64,000 bases of DNA from Branchiostoma floridae (GCF_000003815.2 NC_049996.1:3457144-3521143), one strand, 5' to 3'. Shown: positions 24,901 through 31,207, numbered from the stretch's first letter. A program made the numbers and translations. The notes: a model not told the origin generated them from the sequence alone.

Positions 24901-25689
24901 CAACCAAATGACCTAAACTTTGGTACAGGGGTGCACTAGATATTCATTCAAGTGACCCCTGTATTATATATGGCATGAACCACTTCAAAACGATTTTGGG
25001 GTCATTTTCCGATGGCCACAGAGGGTCAATGACCTCAAGGTCGTTGACCCATTTTAAGGCTTTCTGACTTGCATATCTGTATGCCAATGTAACTTAATTA
25101 AAAAGGTAACCAATCGCATAGCCCGAATCAATATCGTGAGGAGGATTTGGCTGCCAATCAGTGAGCTCGGTGTTATGTGGAAGAGTCCATTGTTACACGG
25201 AGGGGTTCATTTAAAAAAAATATTCATCTTTGGACTGGGGATTATGGAAAGTCTTTCAATGGGTGTATTTTTGGACTGGCATATTTGCAGTTTTACATGG
25301 TGGGGGCTGGAAGAGTCCATTCTTGCACGGAGGGGTTTTTTTTTAAAAGTCATATTTTGGACTTTAGTATGTCAAAGTCATTAGTAAAAGTGATTTTCCA
25401 AATGGGTAATTTTGTTGTTGCACATGGAGGGAGATGGCTGAAATATGCTGTATTTGCTCTCAAGCAGGTTTTGATTTTCATTGCAACGACCCTACGTTTT
25501 TTTACCACCATATATGAACAAAACATCAATCATTGCTTTCATTTGTTGGAGTAGAGCTAGCTAGCCCAAACAGATTATCAGACAACGGAAGACACATACA
25601 AACAAGAAGCGATCATTAGGATTGACCCCCTCCGCTAACAGCTGCTTCACTCTGTCCGTGTCTCCTTCCCCTGCAGCCTCCCACAGATC
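3427..25689 (-). CDS. Ankyrin-Roc-COR-CARD-like-TIR-like-ZU5-UPA-Death protein (multi-exon gene, partial)
   Basis: Twenty exons on the minus strand can be chained: 25689-25600, 24400-24302, 24187-24098, 15389-15285, 15174-15076, 14953-14855, about 13538-13271, 12605-12465, 12207-12040, 11382-11035, 10844-10735, 9672-8504, 8361-8297, 8193-7909, 7741-7305, 7214-7089, 6885-6623, 6120-5246, 4432-4355 and 3675-3427. All have AG/GT borders, and the codon phases match at every junction from the Roc P-loop exon to the end. The product is at least about 1,720 residues: ANK (about 1-194), Roc (about 195-570, with an insert), COR (to about 930), CARD-like (950-1045), TIR-like (1045-1190), ZU5 (about 1200-1320), UPA (about 1450-1610) and Death (1638-1720). 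ANK-Roc-COR-Death recalls DAPK-type ROCO proteins; ZU5-UPA-Death recalls PIDD and UNC5. It is probably a cytosolic scaffold that controls assembly of death-fold complexes by GTP binding; that role is inferred. The 5' start and possibly the final exon are missing. Confidence 0.8.
3985..4065 (-). mobile_element. SINE 3' end fragment
   Basis: Reverse complement of the tail seen at about 11800-11870 (TAGTGACATATAGTCACTAA, GGAGATC, then CCAAATCCAAATCAAACC). Only the 3' end is clear, and related sequence may continue to about 4180. Confidence 0.65.
4355..4432 (-). CDS. ROCO-like gene small Ser/Pro linker exon
   Basis: A 78-nt phase 1-1 exon (ATAACAG acceptor, GTATTG donor) reading ETKTSQRRRGRQLSNSGPSS then KPPKQ. 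In this phase it joins UPA (YFDEG) to the death domain (VDVDKYFDK). It is a short basic Ser/Pro linker. Support comes from splice sites and phase only. Confidence 0.55.
4739..5173. mobile_element. MITE-like element with GTACCGGTAC ends, copy 1
   Basis: About 435 bp, paralogous along its length to 47541-48000. Shared blocks are AAAACCGTTTTTTT, GGACCTGAAAAAA, ACCATTGTTTTAAGTAT, CATTCACAAGTTTTCA and TTTCTGTACCGGTACCCAC. Near the right end it has a run of AGGTCC hexamers that can fold back. It sits in the intron between the UPA and linker exons, with a truncated left end. Confidence 0.75.
5246..6120 (-). CDS. ROCO-like gene exon: acidic linker and UPA domain
   Basis: An 875-nt exon. The first 130 residues are an acidic Gln/Glu/Ser-rich linker with imperfect repeats (an 8-residue KSGNPDET unit occurs twice back to back, and EVAEE/AAEES recurs). 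The remainder follows the UPA pattern of PIDD: DKVFLIINPN, NIHLMCVHKDDD, GKEERIDAKFDE, SGGINFYFPP, and a closing strand GVVHFSRHH. Acceptor GTTAG; donor GAAG|GTACAT is chosen because it gives the phase needed by the linker and death exons. Reading past this donor runs into a MITE and gives a spurious proline/glycine tail. Confidence 0.75.
6226..6513 (-). repeat. Dispersed repeat, inverted partner of 1-272
   Basis: Reverse-complement copy of the 5' segment, in the intron between ZU5 and UPA exons. It contains two TCCTCCTACGCCC boxes, one at each end, and GGCCGCTGGGAAGCTATCAG. The pair brackets the 3' part of the gene. Confidence 0.7.
6623..6885 (-). CDS. ROCO-like gene exon: ZU5 domain, C-terminal half
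   Basis: A 263-nt exon starting VETLPIDDCLTNAFSAVTPV, matching the D-D-x-x-T-x-L-S-P-V strand of UNC5/PIDD ZU5, then SVRVTLPWAW (the P-V-x-x-T-x-P-H position) and AVTFTTRHFCG. The last residues lie where autoprocessing ZU5/FIIND domains (PIDD, NLRP1, CARD8) carry His-Phe-Ser; here it is His-Phe-Cys. The exon ends phase 2 at GTAAGG and joins the UPA exon through a Gly codon. Confidence 0.85.
7089..7214 (-). CDS. ROCO-like gene exon: ZU5 domain, N-terminal half
   Basis: A 126-nt phase 0-0 exon encoding ASSSVMLNTYTIKPDGCTLE then EDGVTLVFPEGCVETERSLS. The pattern G-x-x-L-x-x-x-G-V-x-L-x-x-P-x-G is the diagnostic start of ZU5 as in UNC5, PIDD and ankyrins. CAACAG acceptor and GTAAAC donor; it joins the second ZU5 exon with no phase change. 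Confidence 0.85.
7305..7741 (-). CDS. ROCO-like gene exon: TIR-like domain
   Basis: A 437-nt exon encoding about 146 residues. The opening strand DIVILHVENYDDKLVQPLVE corresponds to TIR box 1 and helix A; YGVTVCEDVIKSGDDITDKI corresponds to strand B and the BB-loop region; NARMVVPIITPQALHGRHW then ALGYEF corresponds to strand C and the W-x(4-5)-E segment. The spacing and order fit TIR or TIR-2 folds. The Glu after Trp lies where NAD-cleaving TIRs keep their catalytic Glu, but whether this copy is an enzyme or an adaptor cannot be told. Donor GTACGT, acceptor CTAG, phases agree with both neighbours. Confidence 0.72.
7909..8193 (-). CDS. ROCO-like gene exon: CARD-like helical domain
   Basis: A 285-nt exon (95 residues) between TTGCAG and GTAATA. 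The stretch from DISAVRTIGPVLDCMETCRA through DCDRIRHELTFVSRFQELVA and DAGDVCRRLLGA has the hydrophobic spacing of a death-fold (CARD or related) six-helix bundle: a leading helix, an acidic turn with x-x-I, then R-F-x-E-L-V and G-x-x-x-x-R-x-L-L. The resemblance is by eye and moderate; a plain helical linker is the alternative. It sits between COR and the TIR-like domain. Confidence 0.5.
8297..8361 (-). CDS. ROCO-like gene small linker exon
   Basis: A 65-nt exon with ACATCAG acceptor and GTACAC donor, encoding IPEDFNAVWMRGSGALRMSH. The incoming single base completes Arg with the COR exon, and the outgoing G makes Glu with the next exon, so the phases agree on both sides. No domain is recognisable. 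Confidence 0.7.
8504..9672 (-). CDS. ROCO-like gene exon: end of Roc and COR domain
   Basis: A 1,169-nt exon. It starts with the last Roc helix and strand (DHISGK...PKIFVIDNFS), then LREYLREVAKSQWYMGQEVP leading to WLHLKSKL, the usual Roc-COR junction. The COR signature FLHDLGDIIFINE followed by LRPQVMVDVFKTII is the winged-helix motif seen in LRRK2, DAPK and MASL1 (L-L-H-x-x-G...P-Q-W-L). The rest matches COR-B in length and pattern (PSLLAA, PLHVVFDNMFLPSGMFYRLQ). In this family COR mediates dimerisation next to Roc. It ends phase 2 at GTGAGG and continues in frame into the 65-nt exon at 8361-8297. Confidence 0.9.
9802..9901. other. Assembly gap (100 N)
   Basis: Exactly 100 N, a conventional unknown-size gap. 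It sits in the intron between the COR and Roc G4 exons, directly next to the inverted death-exon copy. The reading phase across it is consistent, so contig order appears right for the gene. Confidence 0.98.
9902..10462 (+). pseudogene. Inverted extra copy of the death-domain exon and intron
   Basis: Plus-strand copy of 3422-3980. The exon at 10209-10457 is intact (AG acceptor TGTTCTAG, donor GTAAGA), with one visible residue change, SET for SEN in helix 3. It lies antisense in an intron of the ROCO-like gene, so it cannot be spliced into that transcript. No other plus-strand exons are recognised nearby. It could be a duplicated orphan exon or an assembly product of haplotype mixing. Confidence 0.75.
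10735..10844 (-). CDS. ROCO-like gene exon: Roc domain G4
   Basis: A 110-nt exon encoding DYLDHWLNSVRTHGLVHGRK and then PPIVLVLTHKDMVTE. THKD is the G4 guanine-specificity motif (N/T-K-x-D type), and the preceding W-L-N-S-V helix is standard for Roc. It ends in phase 0 and joins the COR exon as VTE|SEIEEY. The intron after it (10734-9673) holds the assembly gap and an inverted extra copy of the death-domain exon. Confidence 0.88.
11035..11382 (-). CDS. ROCO-like gene exon: Roc domain G3
   Basis: A 348-nt phase 1-1 exon. The first 60 codons continue the Q-rich insert (QSQHQQRLQDD), followed by an amphipathic segment (ITKAKERL) and then the core Roc strand RLSIWDFGGQATYYGSHQCF. WDFGGQ is the G3/switch II motif characteristic of Roc rather than Ras-like GTPases. 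The strand FFTPRGIYILVMSLL follows, as in other ROCO proteins. GTAGGT donor and TTCCAG acceptor. Confidence 0.88.
11485..11870 (+). mobile_element. tRNA-derived SINE
   Basis: A polymerase III B-box-like GGGTTCGAATCC occurs near 11536, followed by the conserved core TTGGGAAAAGCACTTTACAC and GACTTTCCTCAC, which is also present in copies at 44.8 and 56.8 kb. The tail holds CAAATCCAAATCAAACC repeats. It lies in the intron between two Roc exons. Confidence 0.75.
12040..12207 (-). CDS. ROCO-like gene exon: Glu/Gln/Thr-rich insert in Roc, part 2
   Basis: A 168-nt phase 1-1 exon encoding AGIQKPKEETGEQTFQTQKN and onward through repeated E-T and Q-T pairs (QNQQTETLEE) with no fold signature. The donor is GTAAGA, and the overhanging A plus GT from the next exon makes a Ser codon. 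Both neighbouring exons join without frame change. It is a low-complexity acidic segment, probably a linker inside the split Roc domain. Confidence 0.7.
12465..12605 (-). CDS. ROCO-like gene exon: Glu/Gln-rich insert in Roc, part 1
   Basis: A 141-nt phase 1-1 exon between TTACAG and GTATGT splice sites. It encodes EEPDEFKETMAERLAEQQER followed by DKSVTLRL and a Gln-rich stretch. It falls between the G2 and G3 motifs of Roc, where ordinary Roc domains have only a short loop. It is predicted to be helical or disordered and is probably a surface insert. Confidence 0.7.
12939..13093. mobile_element. Palindromic MITE
   Basis: GTTAATGACACGCC at the left is matched by GGCGGGTCATTAAC at the right, and the inner arms (ATAACGCCTGGCCCTTTGC and GCAAAGGACCAGGCGTTAT) pair almost perfectly. 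It is a 155-bp fold-back in the intron between the Roc G1 and insert exons. Confidence 0.8.
13271..13538 (-). CDS. ROCO-like gene exon: Roc domain G1/G2 (P-loop)
   Basis: This exon encodes the first part of the Roc GTPase: GLVVGQYRSGKTCVVRRLTG with the P-loop GQYRSGKT, then EPITDGIEISPS, where the Thr before DGI is the usual G2/switch I residue of ROCO proteins. The segment before it (LYSQACRQGARPVHSTRG) is the typical Roc entry strand. The 3' border AAAAG|GTCCGA is a weak donor, but it gives the single-base overhang needed by the next exon (GAG, Glu). The 5' border is uncertain; an acceptor at GAAG before GGAAAC is in phase with the ankyrin exons. Confidence 0.8.
14015..14695. repeat. Two (TCAC)n arrays with intervening sequence
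   Basis: (TCAC)n runs occupy about 14015-14098 and 14600-14690, with degenerate TCAC/CCACTCACTAAA between about 14520 and 14600. The middle (14130-14500) is ordinary intronic sequence with no supported gene. Confidence 0.9.
14855..14953 (-). CDS. ROCO-like gene exon: last ankyrin repeat
   Basis: A 99-nt phase 0-0 exon, SGATPLHKATSRGHVGVAEL then LMKAGAEAASRDE. It is the last ankyrin exon before the Roc domain. CAG acceptor and GTAAGG donor are present. The next recognised exon is about 1.3 kb downstream, across two (TCAC)n arrays, so a linking exon could have been missed. Confidence 0.85.
15076..15174 (-). CDS. ROCO-like gene exon: ankyrin repeat
   Basis: A 99-nt phase 0-0 exon, SGATPLHEAASGGHAGVVEL then LLEAGADVDSKDQ: a textbook 33-residue ankyrin repeat. 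CAG acceptor and GTAAGG donor. The start lies 221 bp from that of the next exon (14953) and 215 bp from that of the previous one (15389), and the intervening introns resemble each other. Confidence 0.87.
15285..15389 (-). CDS. ROCO-like gene exon: ankyrin repeat with two-codon insertion
   Basis: A 105-nt phase 0-0 exon, SGATRTPLHKAASEGHVGVV then ELLLKAGARVDSTDE. The extra Arg-Thr arises from a 6-bp duplication (CGTGCG-type) just before TPLH. It is otherwise canonical, with GTAAGG donor and CAG acceptor. It is the first ankyrin exon after the roughly 8.7-kb repeat-filled intron, and its sequence is nearly the same as exons on the far side of that intron. Confidence 0.85.
15424..16945. mobile_element. 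About 1.5-kb repeat element with G-rich, GGATCCAGG-type ends
   Basis: The left end GGGCGGATCCAGGATTTTGC is followed by a G run. The right end, in reverse complement, gives GCGGATTTAGGGGTGGGGGG with a matching G run and GCGCCCC. The ends look like degenerate inverted repeats of a DNA element inserted in the ankyrin intron. It contains no open frame with transposase signature. The boundaries are approximate. Confidence 0.5.
16946..18099. other. Intronic sequence without recognised feature
   Basis: No exon, RNA gene or clear repeat pair is seen. One short direct duplication (TTAGCCTATTTTCA...AGCAGGAAAATGTA) is visible around 17137-17203. Confidence 0.5.
18100..18985 (-). mobile_element. 5'-truncated R2-type LINE fragment (restriction-like endonuclease end)
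   Basis: The minus strand encodes the C-terminal part of a non-LTR element: RPDLFLWSDSQKTVFIIELT, then VPWEE, then ERKKLKYEDLREQCKQNGW. This is the D...E-L-T-V-P-W-E...K-Y pattern of a PD-(D/E)xK restriction-like endonuclease. The same block is present in the longer copy at 19.7-20.1 kb. A frameshift separates it from the upstream segment ending in VEDVSR, and no reverse transcriptase is present. Confidence 0.75.
19500..22490 (-). mobile_element. Degenerate R2/NeSL-type LINE: reverse transcriptase, CCHC and restriction-like endonuclease
   Basis: Read on the minus strand: a basic N-terminal region and RT entry (22487-21861, AASAPGP and EGCFVPKEEN); RT palm with VWLDLANAYGSIPH and GIVTGCTISPNLF (21777-21424); the catalytic FMDD box in GFMDDITLTT (near 21380); a thumb/connection region (21178-20477); the zinc motif CKLCGDRGTMAHILSSC, i.e. 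C-x2-C-x7-H-x4-C (about 20360); and the endonuclease DMVIWSEERKKIIVIELTV then PWEE with ERKASKYQEL (20060-19940). These six blocks fall in three frames with stops between them, so the copy is dead. Domain order and a C-terminal nuclease place it with R2/NeSL/HERO-like elements. It inserted in the ankyrin intron in the same orientation as the gene. Confidence 0.85.
22491..24097. other. Intronic sequence without recognised feature
   Basis: No supported exon. Around 24000-24090 the sequence resembles the introns that separate the ankyrin exons (GAGATGATGTTAGAT...TTTAACTC). Confidence 0.5.
24098..24187 (-). CDS. ROCO-like gene exon: shortened ankyrin repeat
   Basis: A 90-nt phase 0-0 exon reading SGATPLHYAGHVGVAELLLE then AGAPVNSWDE. 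Compared with its sisters it lacks three codons (the A-x-x residues between LHYA and GHVG), so the first helix is shortened. The frame and both splice sites (CAG acceptor, GTAATG donor) are kept, so it may be expressed as a distorted repeat or be on the way to decay. Confidence 0.75.
24302..24400 (-). CDS. ROCO-like gene exon: ankyrin repeat
   Basis: A 99-nt, 33-codon, phase 0-0 exon encoding one complete ankyrin repeat (TPLHYAALGGHVGVTELLLK followed by AGARVDSRDR). The TPLH turn, the GH-V-G-V-x-ELLL second helix and the terminal D-x-x-D loop are canonical. It begins FEV in place of the SGA start of its sister exons. CAG acceptor and GTAAGG donor flank it. Confidence 0.85.
24690..25560. repeat. 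Dispersed repeats upstream of an ankyrin exon
   Basis: At 24830-24960 there is one unit related to the 162-bp array at 33.6-34.3 kb (GACACTTTTGGCTCCTGT, CAACCAAATGACCT). At 25170-25340 a unit with GAAGAGTCCATTGTTACACG / GGAGGGGTT is repeated. ATGGCTGAAATATGCTGTAT near 25430 recurs at about 36850. Short open frames here are repeat derived. Confidence 0.6.
25600..25689 (-). CDS. ROCO-like gene exon: first visible ankyrin repeat (capping type)
   Basis: The exon reads DLWEAAGEGDTDRVKQLLAE then GVNPND, the usual start of an ankyrin array, with a charged first helix and the V-x-x-LL-x-x-G-x-x-x-N pattern. The acceptor is CTCTACAG. The donor is probably GTATGT, which gives a 90-nt phase 0-0 exon matching the next ankyrin exon in phase. 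An initiator exon was not found upstream; the sequence beyond it is soon (AC)n repeat. The donor position is the least certain part. Confidence 0.6.
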
Positions 25690-25804
25690 CTGTAGAGACA
25701 GCAGACAGCAGGAACAACTGTCAACACTCATTTAAACACATCATAAATCTACCTGTACATCCAAATTTCATTGTTCCATTGTTCCATATTGCGGGAACTT
25801 TCAC

Positions 25805-25899
25805 AGACACACACACACACACACATACACACATAAAACACACAAAGAAAATACACACACATATAGACACACACACACACGCACATTAACACGCACAAA

Positions 25900-25932
<33 letters not shown>

Positions 25933-26158
25933 GAACACATACACGCACACAAACACGCATACACGTACACACACACACACACACACAGACACACACATAC
26001 ACCACACACACATACAGGCACGTGGGCACACACACACACAACACACACACTAGCACACGCGCACACACAACACACACACAATACACACACATACATACAC
26101 ATACAAATACATGCACGCACACACACACACACACACACACAGACATACAAATACATGT

Positions 26159-26227
<69 letters not shown>

Positions 26228-26228
26228 C
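25805..26228. repeat. (AC)n microsatellite array
   Basis: More than 400 bp of imperfect (AC)n with GC/AT interruptions, perfect over about 26167-26224. It lies about 120 bp upstream of the first visible ankyrin exon. Cys/Val or His/Thr open frames across it are artefacts. Confidence 0.95.
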
Positions 26229-26599
26229 AGACACACACCTGCCTCCGGCCCTTTCATATCTTTTATCATATGAAGACATCTAACCTACCCATTTGTCACC
26301 CATGCCTGATCAAGCCTGTGCACAGAACCTGCCCAATGACACCTTGTACCTGCTTGCCACACAAAGTCAGCTGTTTCTTTCCTGTAACGCAAACACACAC
26401 ATATTATTAGTTTGCAGCGTTGGTGGAACAGACTGGAATTACACGTACTCCTGCCAGCATACACATGTTTAGTATGATGTATAATCATGGTCTTTAAAAC
26501 GTTTCCACAAGTGGATAAAAAACAGTATTGCCAAGGGAATGAAAAGGATAAAAGACTAGACTGATTCAAGCTGTGCGCTACAGTAATTTGCCCTCTATC

Positions 26600-28500
26600 C
26601 TTTGATATCTGCGATGTCTCCAGTGGACGTCCCTACATTGTTCTCTTCGCCAAGAAGAGTATGAGATTGCTTGACTTGGGTCTGTATGTAGGTCAACAGC
26701 ATATAACTCGAGAAATTGTGGATGGAACTTTGTGATTTTTGGTAGGTGTGTAGCAGTTGTCGAAAGGAATGCCAAGTTTGAAAACGGTTTACCTGGCGTT
26801 TTCCTACGCTACTGCAGCGAGCTTGGTATGTTTTTTGCGGTTTGTTTGGGGCAGCATAAGTCAAAATCTAGCTGGGCGATTTTCACGAAACTTGGTAGGT
26901 ATGTAGCGGTTTTGGAGAGGAAGGTCAAGTGCGAAAATGGTTTACCTGGCTCTTACCTATGGTGCTGTAGCGGGATTTGTATGTAAGTGCGTTTGTCTGT
27001 AAGCAAGATAACTCGAGAACCCTTGAATGGATCCTGATTATATTTGTTAGGTGGATTGGGGTTAGGAAAACGAAGGTCAAGTTCGATAATGGGCACCCTA
27101 GTGGCTGCCTAAGGTACTGCAGCAAAACGTTTAATTTTGGCACTTCGTGTTCTGGACATGCTGTGGTCATGATTTTTGAGTGGTAGATAGCCCTTGAAAC
27201 AGAGAGTAAGTACTGTGAGTTTGGACCCCCTAGCGGCTTTTTGGGAACTGCAGGCACCGATTTCCGTTCAAACTTTGGACGAGGATAACTTGAGAACGTG
27301 AAAACAGATCATCAGGTTTTTCGGTATGTAGATAGAATGAGTGATGACTTATACAATGTAATACTAATTATGCAAATTAGTAGCTTATTTGCATAATTAA
27401 TGAGAAAAGTTCATAAATCCATGCCAACAGCATATAACTCAAGAAGCTGTGTATGGATTTTCATGATATTTAGTATTTAAGTAGCGGCTGCGGAAAGGAA
27501 GGTTGTGTTCGAAAATAGTTGACGTAGCATTTTCCGTTAGGACGGTAGCAGGCCGAGTGTGTGCGTCCTTTTGTTTGTGGAATGCATAACTCGAGAAGCC
27601 TTGAAAAAATCCTGATGATATTTGGTAGGTGGGTAGGGGTCAGGAAAACGAAGATAAATTATGATAGTGGGCCCCCTAGCGGCTTCCTAAGGTACTGCAG
27701 CAAAACTTATTAACAGAAATAAACTGTGCTCTATATATCTCATTTTGACCTATATCTATGGACACAGCTGTTATACAGATGGTTTGCTGGAGGACGCCCT
27801 TACACTGGGGACAAAGTCTAAATTGACAAGCATGAACTTCTGATTGACCAGGGATGCTACCAGGTCATCTGTCAGGTCACAGTCTGGTTTTGGTAATGTT
27901 TGTGTGTTTGTGAGGAACAAAAAGACCTTAAAGTCTTAAATAAAGGCATGATTATTTGGCGAAGAGATGGGTTCGTTGAACTCTAGTTATTATTACCTTT
28001 GCCAGAATGGCTAAGGTTATGTTTTGGGCGTGTTTGTGTGTCTGTGTGTCTGTCAACAGCATAACTCGAGAAGCCATGGATGGATCCTGATGATGTTTGG
28101 TAGGTTGGCAGGGGTCAGGCAAACGAAGGTCAAGTACGATAATGGGTCCCCTAGCGGTTTGCTAAGGTACTGCAGCGGAAACTCCATTTTTTATATCTCG
28201 TGTTCTGGACATGCTGTGGTCATGATTTTTGAGTGGTAGGTAGCCCTCGGGGCAGAAAGTAAGTGCTGTGAGTTTGGGCCCCCTAGCGGCTTTTTTGGAA
28301 CTGCAGGCACCGGTTTCCTTTCAAACTTTGGACGAGAATAACTCTACAACGTATTGACGGATCGTCATGATTTTTGGTATGTAGATGGAATGAGTGATGA
28401 CTTACATAATGGAATACCAATTATGCAAATCAACAGCTTATTTGCATAATCAATGAGGAAAGGTGATAAATCCACTGCATTCCATGATAGGACTTTCAAA
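26600..28500 (+). repeat. Tandem copies of a dispersed non-coding repeat
   Basis: At least three units (starting near 26960, 27550 and 28030) share ATAACTCGAGAA, then GGATCCTGATGATATTTGG, AGGTGGGTAGGGGT, AAAACGAAGGTCAAG, ATAATGGGCCCCCTAGCGGC and AAGGTACTGCAGC. Units also end in TATTTGCATAATTAATGAG-type sequence. Further copies are seen near 43.15, 46.7, 47.2 and 50.3 kb, and the family is probably abundant genome-wide. Confidence 0.8.
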
Positions 28501-29028
28501 CTTGTCACATATGTAGCTGGGAAGGTCTCGGACCGGAGTTTCTTTTACGATTTCGGAGGTTGGCGGACAGCCTCAGGCCGATGGGCTACAGTTCCGCTAG
28601 TAAACGTAGGACGCGAAACTTAATCAATATGGTGGAAAGCCGTTTACTGCCTCTTTCCGACAAACCTATTGGTATCGTCTGTTGTCTCTTTATTTTGGGT
28701 AGAATATGTAGTAAAATTTTAATTTTGGACCCGAAAACTATCATTTTTTAACACTTTTTTGATCGAAGCTGCTTGGAAAAAACGAATTTTCCCAGGATAA
28801 CGGCCTACGTGGTAGAGAAGCTAAATTCTTCATGTTTGTGTAAAATGAAAATAAAAAAATTCCATGTGATAACTTTTTTGCAATCTCCGATGACGTCATT
28901 TCTTCGAAATCGCGTGAAAAACGATGCTATTTGGGTCATCAGGCGAAAAAACCGCATCATCGTTGCAGCGGACTAATACAAAAATCGTTTCGCTGGTCGA
29001 CCAACTACTCCTCGCACAAAAACAATAC

Positions 29029-29128
29029 NNNNNNNNNNNNNNNNNNNNNNNNNNNNNNNNNNNNNNNNNNNNNNNNNNNNNNNNNNNNNNNNNNNNNNNN
29101 NNNNNNNNNNNNNNNNNNNNNNNNNNNN
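29029..29128. other. Assembly gap (100 N)
   Basis: Exactly 100 N in intergenic repeat-rich sequence. Confidence 0.98.
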
Positions 29129-29234
29129 AACGATCACCAAGCATTAGGGAACAAAAGTTAGGGAGACAACAGCGCACTTCCGGCCTATTACACCACCCTT
29201 CCGCCAACTCCGGTCAGATTTGAACTCCGAGCCC

Positions 29235-30379
29235 GGTGTGACAGCGATCTCGCCCCCCCGTGATCTCGCCCCCCCGGGGGCGAAATCACTAGCGATCTCG
29301 CCCCCCCGGGGCGAAATCACTAGCGATCTCGCCCTCCCCGGCTAGTGATCTCGCCCCCTTACCTCGCCCCCCTTTAGCGATTTCGCCCCCCCCCCCAAAA
29401 AAAACGGGTTTACATGACATTTTAGAAGTTGATTGGTATAAATCACAAAATGCAGTTTCAGAATGATATAAGTACACGAGTTTGATACATTCATAGTATC
29501 AATATTAACGTAATTACATGGTAATAAGATAGTTGAACTTGTTTCAGACAAGGAGGGTTGGGTCCCTTGTATTCCAATTATTGCATATACCTGAGTCTTG
29601 ACATAAGATGTATTTCATTGTATTCACCTGTCCTCAAGCAACCTATATATCTCCAATATGAAGTTTCTACCATGAAGTGACCACAAAATAACTATGTAAT
29701 GTCTTTATTAATTATGCAAATATTAGGTATTAATTAGAATAACGCACATTTTGGTATATGCACCTGGCCAAGGGATATCTTCACCTCCAACATGACTGTT
29801 TTTTCTAGTATTTAGGAACTGATGCATTTATCCGTGTTTCTTAAGACTGGTACTTTACCAGTGTTTGTGTAGCATTTAGCAACAGCTATATCAACTTGCG
29901 CGTAGATAGTGTTTATAATGAGAAACTATTATTCACGTGTGTTTTTGTTAGTGCTCTGGAAATGTTTCCAGCACAAGAAAGAAAACACTGTGACAAATTG
30001 AAAACATATATCTGACGTATTCCGTACCATAGACGGTGTTGATTTATACGTTCGCAGTAGCACTGTTTTTATGCCACCTCAGCTGCAAAAATTGTCTTTT
30101 TCATTTCAATGTTATGTTTGCACCGAACAATATAGTATCGACTTTCGAGGTATGACATCTTACGGTACGGTAATAAGGTGCCATATAGGTACCAGGTAAC
30201 ACACCATATACATTACTCCCCAGGTGCAGTATAGTGCCAGGTAGCGCACCTGTAATATGTAGTAACCAGCTACTTTGGGGGGGGGGGGGGGCGAAAACGC
30301 TAAAGGGGGGCGAAAACCCTAGTGATCTCGCCCCCCCGGGGGGGCGAGATCACAAGGGGGGCGAGATCGCTGTCACACC
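29235..30379. mobile_element. Inverted-repeat element with GGTGTGACAGCGATCTCGCC ends
   Basis: The left end GGTGTGACAGCGATCTCGCC is matched exactly by the right end GGCGAGATCGCTGTCACACC. Inside each end is a short array of CGATCTCGCCCCCC/GGGGGGCGAAATCACTAG units in both orientations. The 1.1-kb body (29400-30270) is AT-rich and non-coding. It is a non-autonomous DNA element; the superfamily is not identifiable by eye. Confidence 0.8.
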
Positions 30380-30760
30380 GGAACCGGAAGGAGAGAAATG
30401 TCAATAGATATCAATTATGCAAATGATGACCTCATTTGCATAATCAATGAGAAAATATGAATGTGTTGACGGATCATCATGTTCTTGGTATGTAGGTAGC
30501 GTAAGTGAAGACCTACATAATGAGATACCAATTATGCAAATCAACAGCTAAGTTGCATAATTAATGAGGACATTTTATAAATCTAGTACATTCCATGATA
30601 GGACTTTAAAACTTGTCACATATGTACCTGGGAAAGAGAGAAATGTCAATACATATATATCATGCAAATGACGACCTAATTTGCATAACTAATGAGAAAA
30701 TATGAACGTGTTGACGGATCGTCATGATTTTTGGCATGTAAATAGCAAGTGAAGACTTAT
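30380..30760 (+). repeat. Dispersed repeat, 5' half interrupted by the RTE insertion
   Basis: This belongs to the family at 26.6-28.5 kb (GTTGACGGATCATCATG, ATACCAATTATGCAAATCAA, TTGCATAATTAATGAG). It breaks off at GAAGACTTAT (30751-30760) and resumes after the same 10 bases at 37596-37605. Confidence 0.75.
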
Positions 30761-31139
30761 TAGCAAGCCCAGAAGCTACTCCAGAATGTAGAGACCTCCA
30801 CAGCAAGGGTGGGCCTACAGATGAACGCAGGAAAAACCAAGTTCATGGCCTTCAACCAGCTGATACCAGTCTGCTTGAAGACCGCAGATGGAAGCATTCT
30901 TGAAGAAGTGACGGACTTCAGGTACCTGGGGTCACATATGGGAAGCACCTCCAAGGATATCAACTCCCGCAAGGCAGCAGCTTGGAGGGCCTGTAATAAG
31001 CTCAAACAAGATATGGAGGTCAGACCTGTCAAGCAAGCTGAAAGTACGTCTCTTTCTTTCAACAGTGGAGTCTGTACTCTTGTATGGCTGCGAAACTTGG
31101 ACTGTAACACCAAAACTGGAAAAAGAACTAGACGGGTGC
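30761..31139 (+). mobile_element. RTE-like LINE, part 1 (reverse transcriptase C-terminal region)
   Basis: Plus-strand coding remnant with GLQMNAGKTKFMAF, DFRYLGSHMGS and, after a frameshift near 31020, LLYGCETWTV, all typical of the C-terminal third of RTE-type and related LINE reverse transcriptases. It is 5' truncated and broken at AACTAGACGGGTGC by the Penelope-like insertion; it continues at 37223. Confidence 0.8.
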
Positions 31140-31207
31140 GTTTGTGAAGATTATACATCCAGGAATATAATGAATAGATGAAAGCTCAATCTCTTCTTCT
31201 GGACAAA

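Noticed and set aside
25749-26410. Long open frames of Cys/Val or His/Thr across the (AC)n array
   Set aside because: Dinucleotide repeats have no stops in these frames; they are not genes.
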